Assembly (NCBI GenBank): GCA_950022655.1
Contig: OX465589.1
Coordinates: 23,737,626 to 23,801,625 of the forward strand
Source: Alentia gelatinosa
Lineage: Eukaryota > Annelida > Polychaeta > Phyllodocida > Polynoidae
Length of the DNA stretch: 64,000 nt
Direction of reading: 5' to 3'
This document shows, one piece after another, positions 12,204-23,622 of the stretch. Position 1 is the stretch's first letter. The number at the start of each line of letters is the position of its first letter. The position numbers and the translations under genes are program-made. The notes beneath the pieces are model-generated. The model worked only from the letters and a program-made list of their open reading frames with translations. It had not been told where the DNA came from and made no database searches.

Positions 12204-13264
12204 AAGGGCTGTACATTGTGACATTTCAGTATCTAGAAGGACATACATCATGATGATACCATGAGGGGTGATAAAGAAGTAAGTTAACAAATGATCAATG
12301 GTAATGAAAAAAAGCTTGGTGCGGCACATCACATCTCAATAGTCATTCATACATTTAATTTTCTACATTGACTAGATTTTAACGACCTCTTCTATGGAGT
12401 TTCCAATTCACAATGGATGACTGTTTTTGTGGAGAGTGTGGTGATAGAACTAAACAAACCACGTCTGCTTTCAACCTTTAGTGGACAAACCCATTCATGT
12501 AAAGCAAGATGAAGAGTTACTGCGTAACAAATAGTTATATGTCGATAAAGATCATTAACTGGGTAATCCAAACTGAGGTTGCATTTAAGTAGCTAGTCAA
12601 AGAAGAATATCAGAGATACCTTCCATTCGCATTTGTACATTCCATACTCATTTAATTGTGATTTGATTTCCGGTTAATTGCTGTGTCGTGATGACAGAAT
12701 GACACATCTGGAAATCATTATCCTCATCATTTTCTTTTTCCATTCATGGTGCCTTCCTTTACTTGTTCGATCGAATTAACCCAATTAAGAGGAGCGCCAA
12801 TATGTTTGTAAATAATATGATAGATAAAAATCTAGTCCTTCTCTTCCTCTTGGAAGTGTGGAGGGATGTGCTGGAGGCGGAAAAAACACTTCACGTCGTC
12901 AACATTTGATAACAAATAATGGTATATCTTTTAGATATATGTTACACAATAGAAAGGAAATCAAAACCTTTAAACAAAGAAGGAATACTCAGAAATCAAT
13001 ATTCATTTGAAAAGAAAAAAATATCCACTTAATTGAACTCTCTTTCCCCCACCATCAAAGGGAAGCGGACCGTAATATAAACCAGTGTGGGAATCAATTT
13101 GTTCCTCAAAACCTATTAAGGCTGCGAATTTAGATGCCAAAACTGGAACGAAATCATATCTTAATTCGTGACTTTCAATCGAAAAAAAGGGTTCTTTTTT
13201 AATACAGAATTTCAAAACAAGTTCAGTGAATAGTTCAATGTGTCACTTTACAGGTTCAAGCAGA
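12204..13264. other. Non-coding, unclassified
   Basis: No gene or repeat recognised. Confidence 0.4.
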
Positions 13265-14100
13265 CCTGGGCCCTGTTTTTCAGTCGAGACGATCTCAAGT
13301 TGAGACCGTTTGGAAGCCAGTCTGTTTTTCAGTTGAGACGATCTCTGGGGATCTCAGCCTGAGACGGAGATGTGACTGTTTCGGGTGATTTTAGTGTTTT
13401 TCAGTTGTGATGATCTCAAGGGATCTCAAGTGAAATGATCTCCCAAACAGTCTCAACCTGAGACCAATTGATACTTGTCATAACTTATTTTTTCAGATGC
13501 TAAAACTTATTCAAATTTGAAGATATTTTTATTGGAGGGTACTAACAATCTGACATACCTATATCCCAAATTTCATTGTATTCCTGTGGTTATTAAGACT
13601 GTGATAAACGTTTGTCTGGAAATCAGAAAAATGCAGGCACTGCACCTCTCAGGCAGCTTGTGTATACCTACTGTAATGCTCAATTTATTTTAGCAGGGTA
13701 GGGTCAAGGTCACTTCATATACATAAATAACAAAAATACCCATTCACAAAGTAAAACATGTCTTACTCTTGAAATATTTAATAGAAAATTATGAAATCTT
13801 TGGATTCGATTGAATAGACATGGACAACTATCCGCTGTAAATATGGTATAATTTGAATGAGTTTAAGTGTCTCAAATCAATAATTTCCGATCACAGAATC
13901 TTGTACCTGGCAGGAAATGATCGCTATGGTTCTCAGCTAAATGATCACAACCTGAGATCCCCCTAAGATACGCTATGGCGCACTGAGACCATGACTGAAA
14001 AACACCTACAGCCATTGATCTCCCAAACGGTCTCAGGATCGCCCACAGATCTCAGCAGATCTCAGCTAGCGATCATCTCGACTGAAAAACAGGGCCCAGG
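13265..14100. mobile_element. 836-bp TIR element with repeated GATCTC/CTGAAAAAC blocks
   Basis: The ends are a near-perfect inverted repeat of about 30 bp. The left begins CCTGGGCCCTGTTTTTCAGT and the right is its complement, with the arm continuing into CGAGACGATC (left) and GATCATCTCG (right). Both flanks contain further copies of GTTTTTCAGT(T/C)GAGACGATCTC-like units in direct and inverted order, so the termini form a multi-copy inverted array. No open reading frame of note, hence non-autonomous. The GGGCCC start is reminiscent of some Harbinger/ISL2EU elements, but no diagnostic target duplication is seen. Confidence 0.7.
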
Positions 14101-14530
14101 ACTTCTGGGGACAAACACGGAAACAAGGCTGAGGCGTTGCTGTGGCACCTCGAGGTGAAAACAAGGGCTGGATATTCACCTTTTATAGCTTCAGCGAATC
14201 GATTACTGCCTGAAAAATGTCCCGAGACGCTACCTGAAAGGGACCACGTGTTTCCTAAAAATCCCATCGCAGACTCCTCTGTGGCTAGGACCATCAGTTT
14301 GCCCCTATTTTCGCCCACACCTGAGGACCCTGCCGCCGGCCCCTGGTTCCCTATCGAGGGTCGGGGCACCGCTGGGTATTTGATGTTCAAAGCCTCGGCG
14401 GCGCTGAAATGGGACTCTTCTGGATGGTTAGCTGCTGGATGTGGTATTTATAGAAACCTTCAGTCGGCCACAACAAGTTGTGGTACTTCCTTTACTTGTG
14501 TTCAACCAATAGAGGGAGAATGACTGGTCC
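14101..14530. other. GC-richer unclassified segment
   Basis: This segment is richer in G+C than its surroundings. It holds overlapping open frames on both strands (128 codons on plus at 14137-14523, 105 codons on minus at 14073-14390). Neither shows a domain I recognise, and the minus frame runs into the TIR element. It could be an exon fragment, a repeat or a regulatory segment; I cannot decide. Confidence 0.3.
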
Positions 14531-15110
14531 TTCTGAACAAGGGGCATCACCAAATAGCCATTGATTTGTTCTAGTGCCTTCAGGGACATCCATGCAGTTG
14601 TAAAGGACAAGGCAGAGACGAAGTGTAGTGGTGCTTTGGAGCGTACTTTTATGAACCAGATATATATACCTTCACGATTTATACAAACTTTGTATATCAT
14701 TTATCAACGGTAAAGCTAAGTCCAAATCTTGCGGGATAATATTTTAGTCGATGGCATCTTGAAATATGCCTTTAGGAGGATATATATATATATAATATAT
14801 ATATATATGTTCGTACATAATTTAAATATATAATTTTCATATTTCTCGTCTATAGCAAAGTTTTTTTGTTTTTTTAAATGATTCTTTATTGACATATAAA
14901 GGATTCACCTACAAAGCACGTGGGGTCAAAATTTCCAAGGATATGACTTTGAGTCTACACAACGTCCTCATTTTGCTCCCATAAACCTCACACATCCTGA
15001 ACTTGATTTCAAGAATCTGCATTTATTCTATCAAAAATAATCAGAGAACTTCCTTTATGGGCAAAAGTAATGATACATGATTCAGAACCTTCCCTAAGTA
15101 ATTAGGACTT
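14531..15110. other. Non-coding, with (AT)n microsatellite
   Basis: AT-rich sequence with an (AT)n tract at 14780-14808. No gene seen. Confidence 0.45.
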
Positions 15111-15345
15111 TTCTTAGAAATGCAATTTCCAAACTTTCCTCTAATTAGTGTACCGACGATTCACGCTTCCAGGAATCGGACCAGCCTTCAGCTTTAAAAT
15201 AACTGGTGTAGGGAAGACAGGGCAGAGGTTGCTATGCCCATTAAGACGGGCAATGTTTACCTAATTAGCGGCTGATTAATGCATTGCTTCCTCATAATTG
15301 ATGACCTGGAGCGGCACAAGGGGACGCCACAATCTGTCTACCCGA
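15110..15345. promoter_or_regulatory. Candidate regulatory segment with TAATTA-type sites
   Basis: Contains CTAATTAG twice, GATTAATGCATTG and CATAATTGATG within a stretch free of recognisable repeats. TAATTA cores are typical homeodomain binding sites (established knowledge). Regulatory function is an inference and no conservation could be tested. Confidence 0.25.
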
Positions 15346-16240
15346 TTAGTGGGGACTAGTCACCTAAATGTAGCCCTCAGATGGAGCAGTGTGTATTGCA
15401 TATATAGGTCGCCACCATTGTATTGTTAGCGCATTAATCTCAGAGTTATTGTCAGAAAAAATGCTTATAGGAATTGTATATTTATCAACAGGATATTTAT
15501 ATAGTGACTATTTTTCTGTATGCTATAAGCGAGGTCATACTTTATCAGGAGGGAGAGGGTCGTCCAACTAGAGCCCGGGTGATTTCGGAGTTCTAAATTT
15601 GCTGTAACGTTACTGAGAATCTCTCGTTGTTCTTTCAATTTATCTACAGTTCCCAGAACTATCTTTTAGGGAATGAATGGGGAGAGGGCCACAGAACCTC
15701 TCATCCAATACCGGAGGATTACCTTAGACAGATTACATGGAGGCTTTAATTACTGTAGACATGAGAATACTTTCCTAAATGACACCATTGCATATCTGGT
15801 GTCTTTCTGTGATTATTCAATTTCAGGTTGAGTGCTGAAAGATTTATCAACGGTAATTAACAAAGGAAATGTGTGTGTGATATTTCAATAAGCATTATAT
15901 AAAGATTACGGAATGTTGGTAGGTAAAAACACCTAAACAGTTAGCAAACTAACCGCAAACATGACCGTTCCCTGGGCGAGAATAATACACCCCATCTTCA
16001 CGGTCTAAACACCAAAAGATTTCATCAGCTCACGCCAGAGCTCCTCCTGGGAGGCCCACAAATTGTGTAAGTGTAGACAGAACCTAGACACAACATGTAA
16101 ATGAACGACACACTTGGGAACACCCACCGCGACCCTTCACTCCATGGCGGTATGCTATGGCTCCCAAGTGTCCGGAAAATTAGCACATGCCCCTAGCTGA
16201 AGTCCCTGGTGAATTCACTGTCACCAGGATAGCACAGAGG
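15346..16240. other. Non-coding, unclassified
   Basis: No gene or repeat recognised. Confidence 0.4.
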
Positions 16241-16249
16241 ATGGGACCT

Positions 16250-16377
16250 GGATTAGGAAAGAGGGTGAAGTGTAATGGGCCCAACTGGAGGTAATCCTAA
16301 ATGGGGGCATCAGATTCTGGGATAAAGGATTAGCATGGATTAAGGTCGATAATTGCCGTTCTAATCTATGGGGATTA
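16250..16377. promoter_or_regulatory. Cluster of GGATTA (Otx/K50-type) sites
   Basis: Five GGATTA hexamers lie within 128 bp: plus strand at 16250, 16327, 16337 and 16372, and minus strand (TAATCC) at 16292. GGATTA is the core bound by K50 homeodomains such as Otx, Pitx and Goosecoid. By simple base counting far less than one would be expected here. No function is shown by the sequence alone. Confidence 0.3.
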
Positions 16378-17784
16378 GCCTGATATCAGAGACGAGTGTG
16401 CGGGTATTGTGTTTTAATCAGCTAGACGAGGCAATATATGTGCCGCTTCTGTTTATTTACCAGGAAAACAACAAAGACACGAAACACCGGTTAACTCAAA
16501 AATCCTTGTTTGATTTACTTAAACTTTGACCTGAGTTTTATATTGAAAGAGAAATAAAAAAAAGAGAAATCGCCGACCCATCACAGAGCCAAACTTTGGA
16601 ACACCTCAGTGAGATGTAATGAAAGGGAAACCGAACAATTTCGATGTAGTTGCTGACACACAAAGAATTGTTTGGTATAGTCCTTTGGAAGAACTGTTAC
16701 GTACAGAAATTGCCAATAAAGACATTTTTTTTTAAAACATCATTTAAAGGATTTCTGCTCTCAACTCCTGTCATTCCAAACATGTAGCTTTGAAGGTGGA
16801 ATGTACACTGCTTCGTGAGTATTATATAGACTTTAAATAGAAAATTTGTCGTAATAGATTAGAAGGTTATCTGGGTTTTTTTCTCAATTTCGTTCTGCAT
16901 AGTAATATTGCCATAAATATAGGAAGCACTATGATTAACTTCCACCACACCAATGTTATGATTATAATGATCGGCGACATCGATATTACTCTTCTTTTTA
17001 TTTGTGCTATGTCATTGATATATGTAAGTTACTTTGTGGGAACTCCGAAGATCTTCGCTTATGTCAAATACATTACAACGTATGAACCGTATTACCTGGA
17101 TTTCACATGGAACTTTGCGTGAACAATCAACTATCGTAAAGATAGTAGATTTCACAATATTCTAATTATTTCCTATAAAAAGATTTCGACCTCACTCGTA
17201 TATAAATGCCCTTTTAATGGGTATGTAAAGTACAAAGTCAAAAAACAAATAAAATAAAGAAATGTCTATCTATAAATCCCCAGTCATAAAATCATTTTAC
17301 AAAATAAAGATTCAAATGGTAGGAGCATGAGGATATACTGTTCTTCAATTCTGAATTAACTCACATTGTAATACCACCATCAGCTTAAACTATAAAGAAA
17401 TATATGCCAGTCAACTCACAGCTTCAAAGCGGCGACTTTCAAAAACGAAGAAGATTTCACATTCTTTTGCTACGCATATGTTATCCGTTTTCACACGAAA
17501 CACTTTCCTTTAGTGAACAATATACGGTGTTATGCCGTGTATATATTCGGAATGTAATAAGTTTTGTTAAAAGGAAACATGTTTGTGAAGAATACGTTTT
17601 TCAAACACGGAGATAAAGGAATAAACTCTCATTGCCGTAGGGTACATCAAGATTTCTTTCTAATACCAAACAAAAGCCTAAAACTTTATGCGAGTATGAA
17701 TGCATTTAGTAGCATTTGTTCCTGTATTTAACCACACTATTTCATCTGAGATATATGAGAATTACTGATGCAGCGTGCGTCTGC
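16378..17784. other. Non-coding, unclassified
   Basis: AT-rich; only chance-length frames (63 and 70 codons) without recognisable domains. Confidence 0.4.
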
Positions 17785-18299
17785 TTAAGCCGGATGCCCA
17801 TCTACTGATTTAGGGTTGAACGATTAGTTCCCAAATCGTATAGGAGTCGGTCACCTTGTCGCAGGCAAATTACGTAACCCCTCGCTCGATCCGCACACTG
17901 ATAAAATCGGTGTATGGTCCAAGAATCGCTGGGGGAGGGCAAAAACCAAAGGAACCGAGTGTTCACTAATCGCTGGGTAGCCTTTAGACTAGCCTCTGTC
18001 CCTGTGTCCTACTCCTACTGCTGCCTACCGCCACCGCACGCCCTCCTTACCCCTCCACCTACTCTCCCCTTGGCCTGATTCCTGAGCCAGTCAGAGGAAC
18101 CTTACACATTGTAATTCATTGTATTCATTGAATTTATGTTCATAATCAAAGACTTGAGCAAGTCTAGGTAGCCTTGCCTAGCTGTCCAACATCTACCGAC
18201 TCAGTAAGGATGGCTTGGCTGAGACAAATTACCCTCCATTTGTCGCCGACAAACGTACATAAATGTTACGAAATCGGTATAGATGGGCATTGGGCTTTA
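17785..18299. mobile_element. TIR element family 2, copy B
   Basis: Longer copy of the element at 10475-10878. The left end TTAAGCCGGATGCCCATCTA pairs with the right end TAAAGCCCAATGCCCATCTA (minus strand). It shares GATTAGTTCCCAAA, ATAGGAGTCGGT, GAGACAAATTACC and CGTACATAAATGTTACG-type blocks in the same order. An extra GC-rich insert around 17,880-18,070 accounts for the length difference. Confidence 0.7.
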
Positions 18300-20297
18300 G
18301 GTGGAAATGGGCATCATTCGGGGTTCCTTCATTCATCACGTTGCTCCATTAATTTGCTTTTACCAGAGTCACGTTCCGGTGATTAATTCTAACACAAACC
18401 CAAACCTCATTAACCGACTAAAAGGTTGAAGTTGAAATGCATTGAGGGAGTTCCATCACACCTCAAGTGGAATAGGTTCACTGCTACCATCAAGGCGACT
18501 ACAATTTCCCCATTCCAAAGTATTCTTTTCAAAAGGTGTTTTAGGGCCAGTTGTTGTGCAAATGAAACCCAGCTGTCATCCAAAAGAGGCATGAAAACGC
18601 CGCTCTCTCGTTTTTAAGGGTTTCCCTTTTTCTTCTATTTCAATTTATTTTTGTCATTTTAAGGTTCCTCAAACAAGGTAATTGAGAATACGCTTAATTA
18701 ACTAAACCCAAGTACTATGATGTGAATGATCTGCCTGTTTATCGGTGCCTCCTCCTAAAGGATTCGAATACCAATCGTGATTATGAGCCAACTGGCCCTT
18801 GGGGAGTGGTTGCCTCTACTTATCCACTTCTGGTTTTCATTCGCTGTTAATTGAGTATTAATTTCCAAGCATCCTCCATAATGGAAATTCTGAGAGATAA
18901 AAAATGACAACTTGAACAGTCATGTGTCTCTCACCGTTCAATTGGCCGATAACAAGTGACTGGAGCAGGATTTTTACAACTCACATGGCAGATGGTGATA
19001 ACCATTAATAGTGTTGGATTAAATTACCGCGTCCACCCTGCCGAGTCTAAATCATAGAAAGACTATAATTACCCCCCTACTACACGGAGGGAAAACCGTA
19101 TATTATTCTATATTACTACTGATATCTCACCGATGGTAAATGACAGATAATTAAATGGATTAATATCTTCAGAATTTATATTGTGATTCATATCCAAAGG
19201 GTTCCAAGTCAAACTGATTAATATTTTTAATAGTCATGTATCTCTCAACAGAGGGAAATACTATATTTTTGGCGCTGAGTAAAGAATAAATTGAATGTGA
19301 GGGTCGTAACAGCGCTACCAAGCTGAAGTCCTGCAGTATCTGTGACAAATTGAAGCATGGTGTAAAAGTGAGCAGTTTAAAGATTTCATGTGATGGACTC
19401 TCTATATTTTTTCCACAGCATTGAATCATTTCTGTGCAGTGTCAACATATATAATCAACTATATGTTAATACCAGCTTGTACAGTGACCTTCTGATAAGT
19501 ATATTACAATATGCAGAGTAAAATTGAATGCTAATTGTATGGTATAAGGTTTGGTTTCTGACCTATCAATTGCATCAATTACTTATCTGTCATCTCATAA
19601 ATTCCACATCACATTGATATTACCCCACATATTACTATGCTATGAACGCAGGACATCATTCTTTCATCTCTGTGTAGGTTTTTTTTCTTTTGGAACACCC
19701 AGGAAGAATACGGCTACTTGACTTTATATTGAACTACAAAGCTGGTGGAGTCTCACTAAATACCCAACAGGATCTCTGATTCCGAATAGGTAACGTCATT
19801 ATGACCTCTCTCATGTTTATTCATTACTAATGTACATTTACATAATTGTTCACATTTAGAACTAATCTTTTTATGTAGCATGAAATATGATTTATTCTGA
19901 GCGCGTTGATATTCATAGGATTATAGAGAGGCGTTACCAGGGATACTTTCCCTTTGTAAAGACCGCTATATATGAGATGAACCTTAGTGGCGTCTAGCTA
20001 GTCCCAAAGTGACGATGGATGAATATAATATTCATCAATACAGCATACTCTAGCCGAACCACTTGTCCACTTTGAAATTCAGATCCTACTCAGCTACGCT
20101 GCATGGGATACAAAATTCAAAATAGATTCGTGCTAGGAATGTTGTTTTATTTTCATCTCCCCCATTCACAGAAATTAATCCCGAATCTGCATTTTCCCTT
20201 AGACTCTATCGGAGCTTTTAGCTTTGTTGTATCTGAACTGATTACTTCTGGTACTTATTCCCCTGAACTGGTACAAATATTTCTATGGTATTTATGA

Positions 20298-20298
<1 letters not shown>
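18300..20298. other. Non-coding, unclassified
   Basis: No gene or repeat recognised. Confidence 0.4.

Positions 20299-20377
<79 letters not shown>
20299..20377. repeat. (TG)n/(TA)n microsatellite
   Basis: A short TG run passes into about 70 bp of uninterrupted TA dinucleotides. Confidence 0.95.
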
Positions 20378-20379
<2 letters not shown>

Positions 20380-21221
20380 AGACTCCTAATGCAAGTTGAA
20401 GAGTAGCCAAGTAGGCGCTACTTTCCTAATCAAGAGATTGTTTTCATAGGAGACATATCTATGTTTGGGGGTAAAGAGGGAGATGATCGGCCTGTGATTT
20501 ATAAGCAACATGAGGTTATGGTATATGGGACAAGAAACAGTTGGCATGACAAGCCTAGGCCAAAGTGGATTGGCGTGTTAGTGATAGCGGACCATCTGGC
20601 ATTTGCCTGGCTATCACACAAAACATCACCTTTATTAGTGACAGACGACACGAGGTGCAGTCTGCAGTGTGACAGGCCAGACTGTGTCAGCCCGGACAGA
20701 GACCAGTCTACTAGTGCCAGGTATGCCATAAGCGCTGCAGCAGATATATAACTAAATATATTCAGACTGCGTTTACCAAACACAAAACATTTAATTGTTT
20801 CTATGACAATGCATATTGAATAGACAGCACGATTCTAGGTTGTATAAATCTATCCTTTTGTTATGCTTTATCAGTATGTTTATTAATGCCAACTGATTGC
20901 CATAGAGTTTGTTTGTTTAATTTTACGTCTGGTCAAGAATTACATATCCTTTCCAGACTGCTCAAGGTTATGTATTTCTCAATACTTTTGCACCACGTGA
21001 TCAAAGCTATGAGACTAATCCATGTAGAAATCTCACCCCACACATTTACCGAGGTGAGAGTTATTTTACTTCCCACACAAAAAAGACATAGTATGACAAG
21101 GACTGTCTCTTGATATAACAGTATGCCTTCTGGCACTGCTTGGGGATTGCCCTAGCGTTCTCATAGGGGTTCACACATACATTTGTATATTGGTGATATA
21201 TGTGATAGCCCAGACCAACAT
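20378..21221. other. Non-coding, unclassified
   Basis: Open frames of about 95 codons overlap on both strands at 20461-20783. They have no recognisable domain and are not called as genes. Confidence 0.35.
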
Positions 21222-21503
21222 GTTGTGGTCAAAGTCGTCATTCTCCCTGAGTTTGATGCAGAGTGACATGAATGAGGTGACATTCGAGTGAATATCATGT
21301 AACATTCGAACAAGTTGGAGAACAACGACTTTGATCAAAACGAGTTACTTTCTGTATTCATCTCACCCTTACATATACATCCACACTGAAAGAACGGACG
21401 AAACAAAAATTGTACCTTGGAGAACGGACCGCAGTACGCGTAGGGGCATGGGGAACACGTTCCCAATGTTAAGTCTATGGGAAACAAATACCAGGGGTGA
21501 GAT
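21222..21503 (-). mobile_element. Hairpin/short-TIR element, locus 5
   Basis: The hairpin has arms 21222-21247 and 21317-21340 (GTCAAAGTCGTCATTCTCC against GGAGAACAACGACTTTGATC), and its loop contains GAATGAGGTGACATTCGAGTG. The adjoining module (about 21357-21503) starts CATCTCACCC and ends GGGGTGAGAT. It includes CCCAATGTTAAGTCTATGGG, shared with loci at 35.2, 36.3 and 53.7 kb. The stems differ from those of other loci. Confidence 0.65.
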
Positions 21504-23417
21504 CACATGCAGTTTTGGCAACGGGAATGTTTCAAAGCCCTAGTCCCCAGTGACCACCAAAAATGTGCAATACCTTTAGGTATATTTCCTTTTGAGGAGA
21601 GATCCTATGGCCTGAGAACTAAGACCTCTGCAATCCGGTCTGAATACGGAAGTCATAGAAGCTAGACCAAAACCGATTCTTACAGTTTCATTTTGATAAA
21701 AATCATCATCAGGCATAAATATTCCCATCAATGAGTACGGCGAACTTCTCCATTCAATGGACTTTACCCTCTAAATCCGATTTAAATTCTAACATAATCT
21801 GTTTGCATTTTGCGATTCTTGGAGAAATAGGGGTTATGCTTTACAGATAAATTGCTAAAGAAGGATTTGAGTTGTCCTGAAACCATTGGAAATATCTTTC
21901 CCAGGAAGAATGGGTGAGTAAAGAACGATTATATTAGTCATTTGTACTATAAAGGTAAAAATGATCGAAGATGAATTAATCAAGATTTAAATCGTCGCCT
22001 GATTTGTCCGTTTCCGGAGTACGTGTATCTCTTTGATATCAGTGCTTTGTACGTTTCGTGAGTTTCATACATTTTAACAAATTTTGATTAACCAAATGGT
22101 TAATCGCTGAAAGCACTGTTGTTTTAGTCTGCTATTACAGTACTGCGGATGAGAAATATATCAATAAAGAGACATTGGTCATCAATCTAGATATTGATTG
22201 ATGTTCTTGCCATAACCCATGTGTTGGCCCTTTTACATACACATTTTTTTGTTTTGTGATAATACATACTCAGTATCTAAATACATAGCTCCCCTAATTC
22301 CATGGTTTCCAGCACGGACAACTAATATATTTCAGTAGTTCTCACTCAAAAAGCGCTGATTCCACCGAGCAACCGAAACTTGCCTAAATGAAAATCGGGA
22401 AATATCGTATAAGCATGGAAGTGGAAGTGCGCATTTTTTTCAGACGCTTATACAATTTATTGTGCGAGAAAATGCACCATATAAGATATATTCTTTGATA
22501 CATTCCAAGGACTTCAGAAACTTTCTGATAAATCCATTGGTCTGGTGGAATCAGCACTTTAGTATGGCATAACTAATAAATGACTTGGCATCAGTGTAAC
22601 TGTTTATGACTGATAATGCTGAATACCTTCAACCTGATCCAGATACTCTCTCGGGAACCAGCGGACTCTCCTTAACTGCGGCACTGGTTTCCGCTAGGCC
22701 CCGGCGACCACAATGCATGTTTTCCTCATGCATACCAGGTACCAGCTGCGACACGATGGCCACTACCCCTGCCACAAGGCGGCGCCACGGACCCAGAAGT
22801 CAATATCCGCAGCGCACAGAAAACCGGATCCGGAAGCAGTGCTCGCGGGGTGTTCTGGGAGATGGTCACGTGAGATAGGAGCAGCTGATCGGGTCTCGCG
22901 TGTCACGTGTTCTATCAGCGAGAGGTGGACAGGTCCGGTACAACGCTTTCAGTCCGTTTCCTGCTGTTCGTGGAATGGCGCTCACTATGTGGCATTCCGT
23001 AGCTTCTTCGGCGTTTATTTGAGATGCTGATGGTAAATCCGATACTGCGTCCTAAGTGCTCATGCGAGGTCAGACACGTTTTGCGCCCGCTGGATTGCTG
23101 TCTACAAAACAACCAGTTGACTAGTTGAAAAGAATCCAGAAAAGAGACACAGTGGCGCAGACGTTTTGTTTTTCGCTGTTTAATAGTGCTAAATGTAATT
23201 ATTATACTTGGAGGTAGTTTGTCCTGAATCACATGGTCTACGCATTGTGTGCGGTATGAGGTTCAATACCAAGATCTACCCTTCTACTCCTCCCCCTTTT
23301 ACATCAACAATAACTCAAGTCGAGCTCACTTTATAATGCATCAAATCTCACTGTGGCCGTAAACCATTGTTGTCCTATAAAGATCGTATTCCCGTGATAA
23401 TGAATATGGGAAGTGTG
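21504..23417. other. Non-coding, unclassified
   Basis: No gene is supported. Around 22,620-22,900 the sequence is GC-richer with overlapping frames of about 100 codons on both strands, none recognisable. Confidence 0.35.
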
Positions 23418-23622
23418 AAGCGCCAGATCCACAAAGGCGATTTTCCATGCGAATTTGGGTTCGCAGACGTTCGCAGACGTTCGCAGACGCTCGCAAAGTT
23501 CGCATGGACATGCAAATGCCTTGCGACAATATCTAATATATTGAATAATATCGCATGGGATTCGCACAGTCGCACGGATGGCAGACGCATTCGCTTGGTC
23601 GCCTTAGTGGATTTGGCGCTTT
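23418..23622. mobile_element. 205-bp MITE with TTCGCAGACG tandem repeats
   Basis: Ends AAGCGCCAGATCCACAAAGG and (minus strand) AAAGCGCCAAATCCACTAAG form an inverted repeat of about 23 bp continuing to GGCGA. The interior contains three tandem TTCGCAGACG-like decamers at about 23461-23490 and dispersed TCGCA/TGCGA words, some paired in inverse orientation. Open frames on both strands follow the repeat and are not genes. Confidence 0.65.

Noticed and set aside
14073..14523. Overlapping plus (128-codon) and minus (105-codon) frames in a GC-richer segment
   Set aside because: No domain recognised, no splice or start support, and the minus frame enters a TIR element. Kept only as an unclassified segment.
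20461..20783. Overlapping frames of about 95 codons on both strands
   Set aside because: Mutually antisense, no domain, no supporting signals.
23461..23490. TTCGCAGACG repeats, considered as a CRISPR-like or satellite array
   Set aside because: Units are adjacent with no spacers, and they lie inside a MITE in an animal genome.
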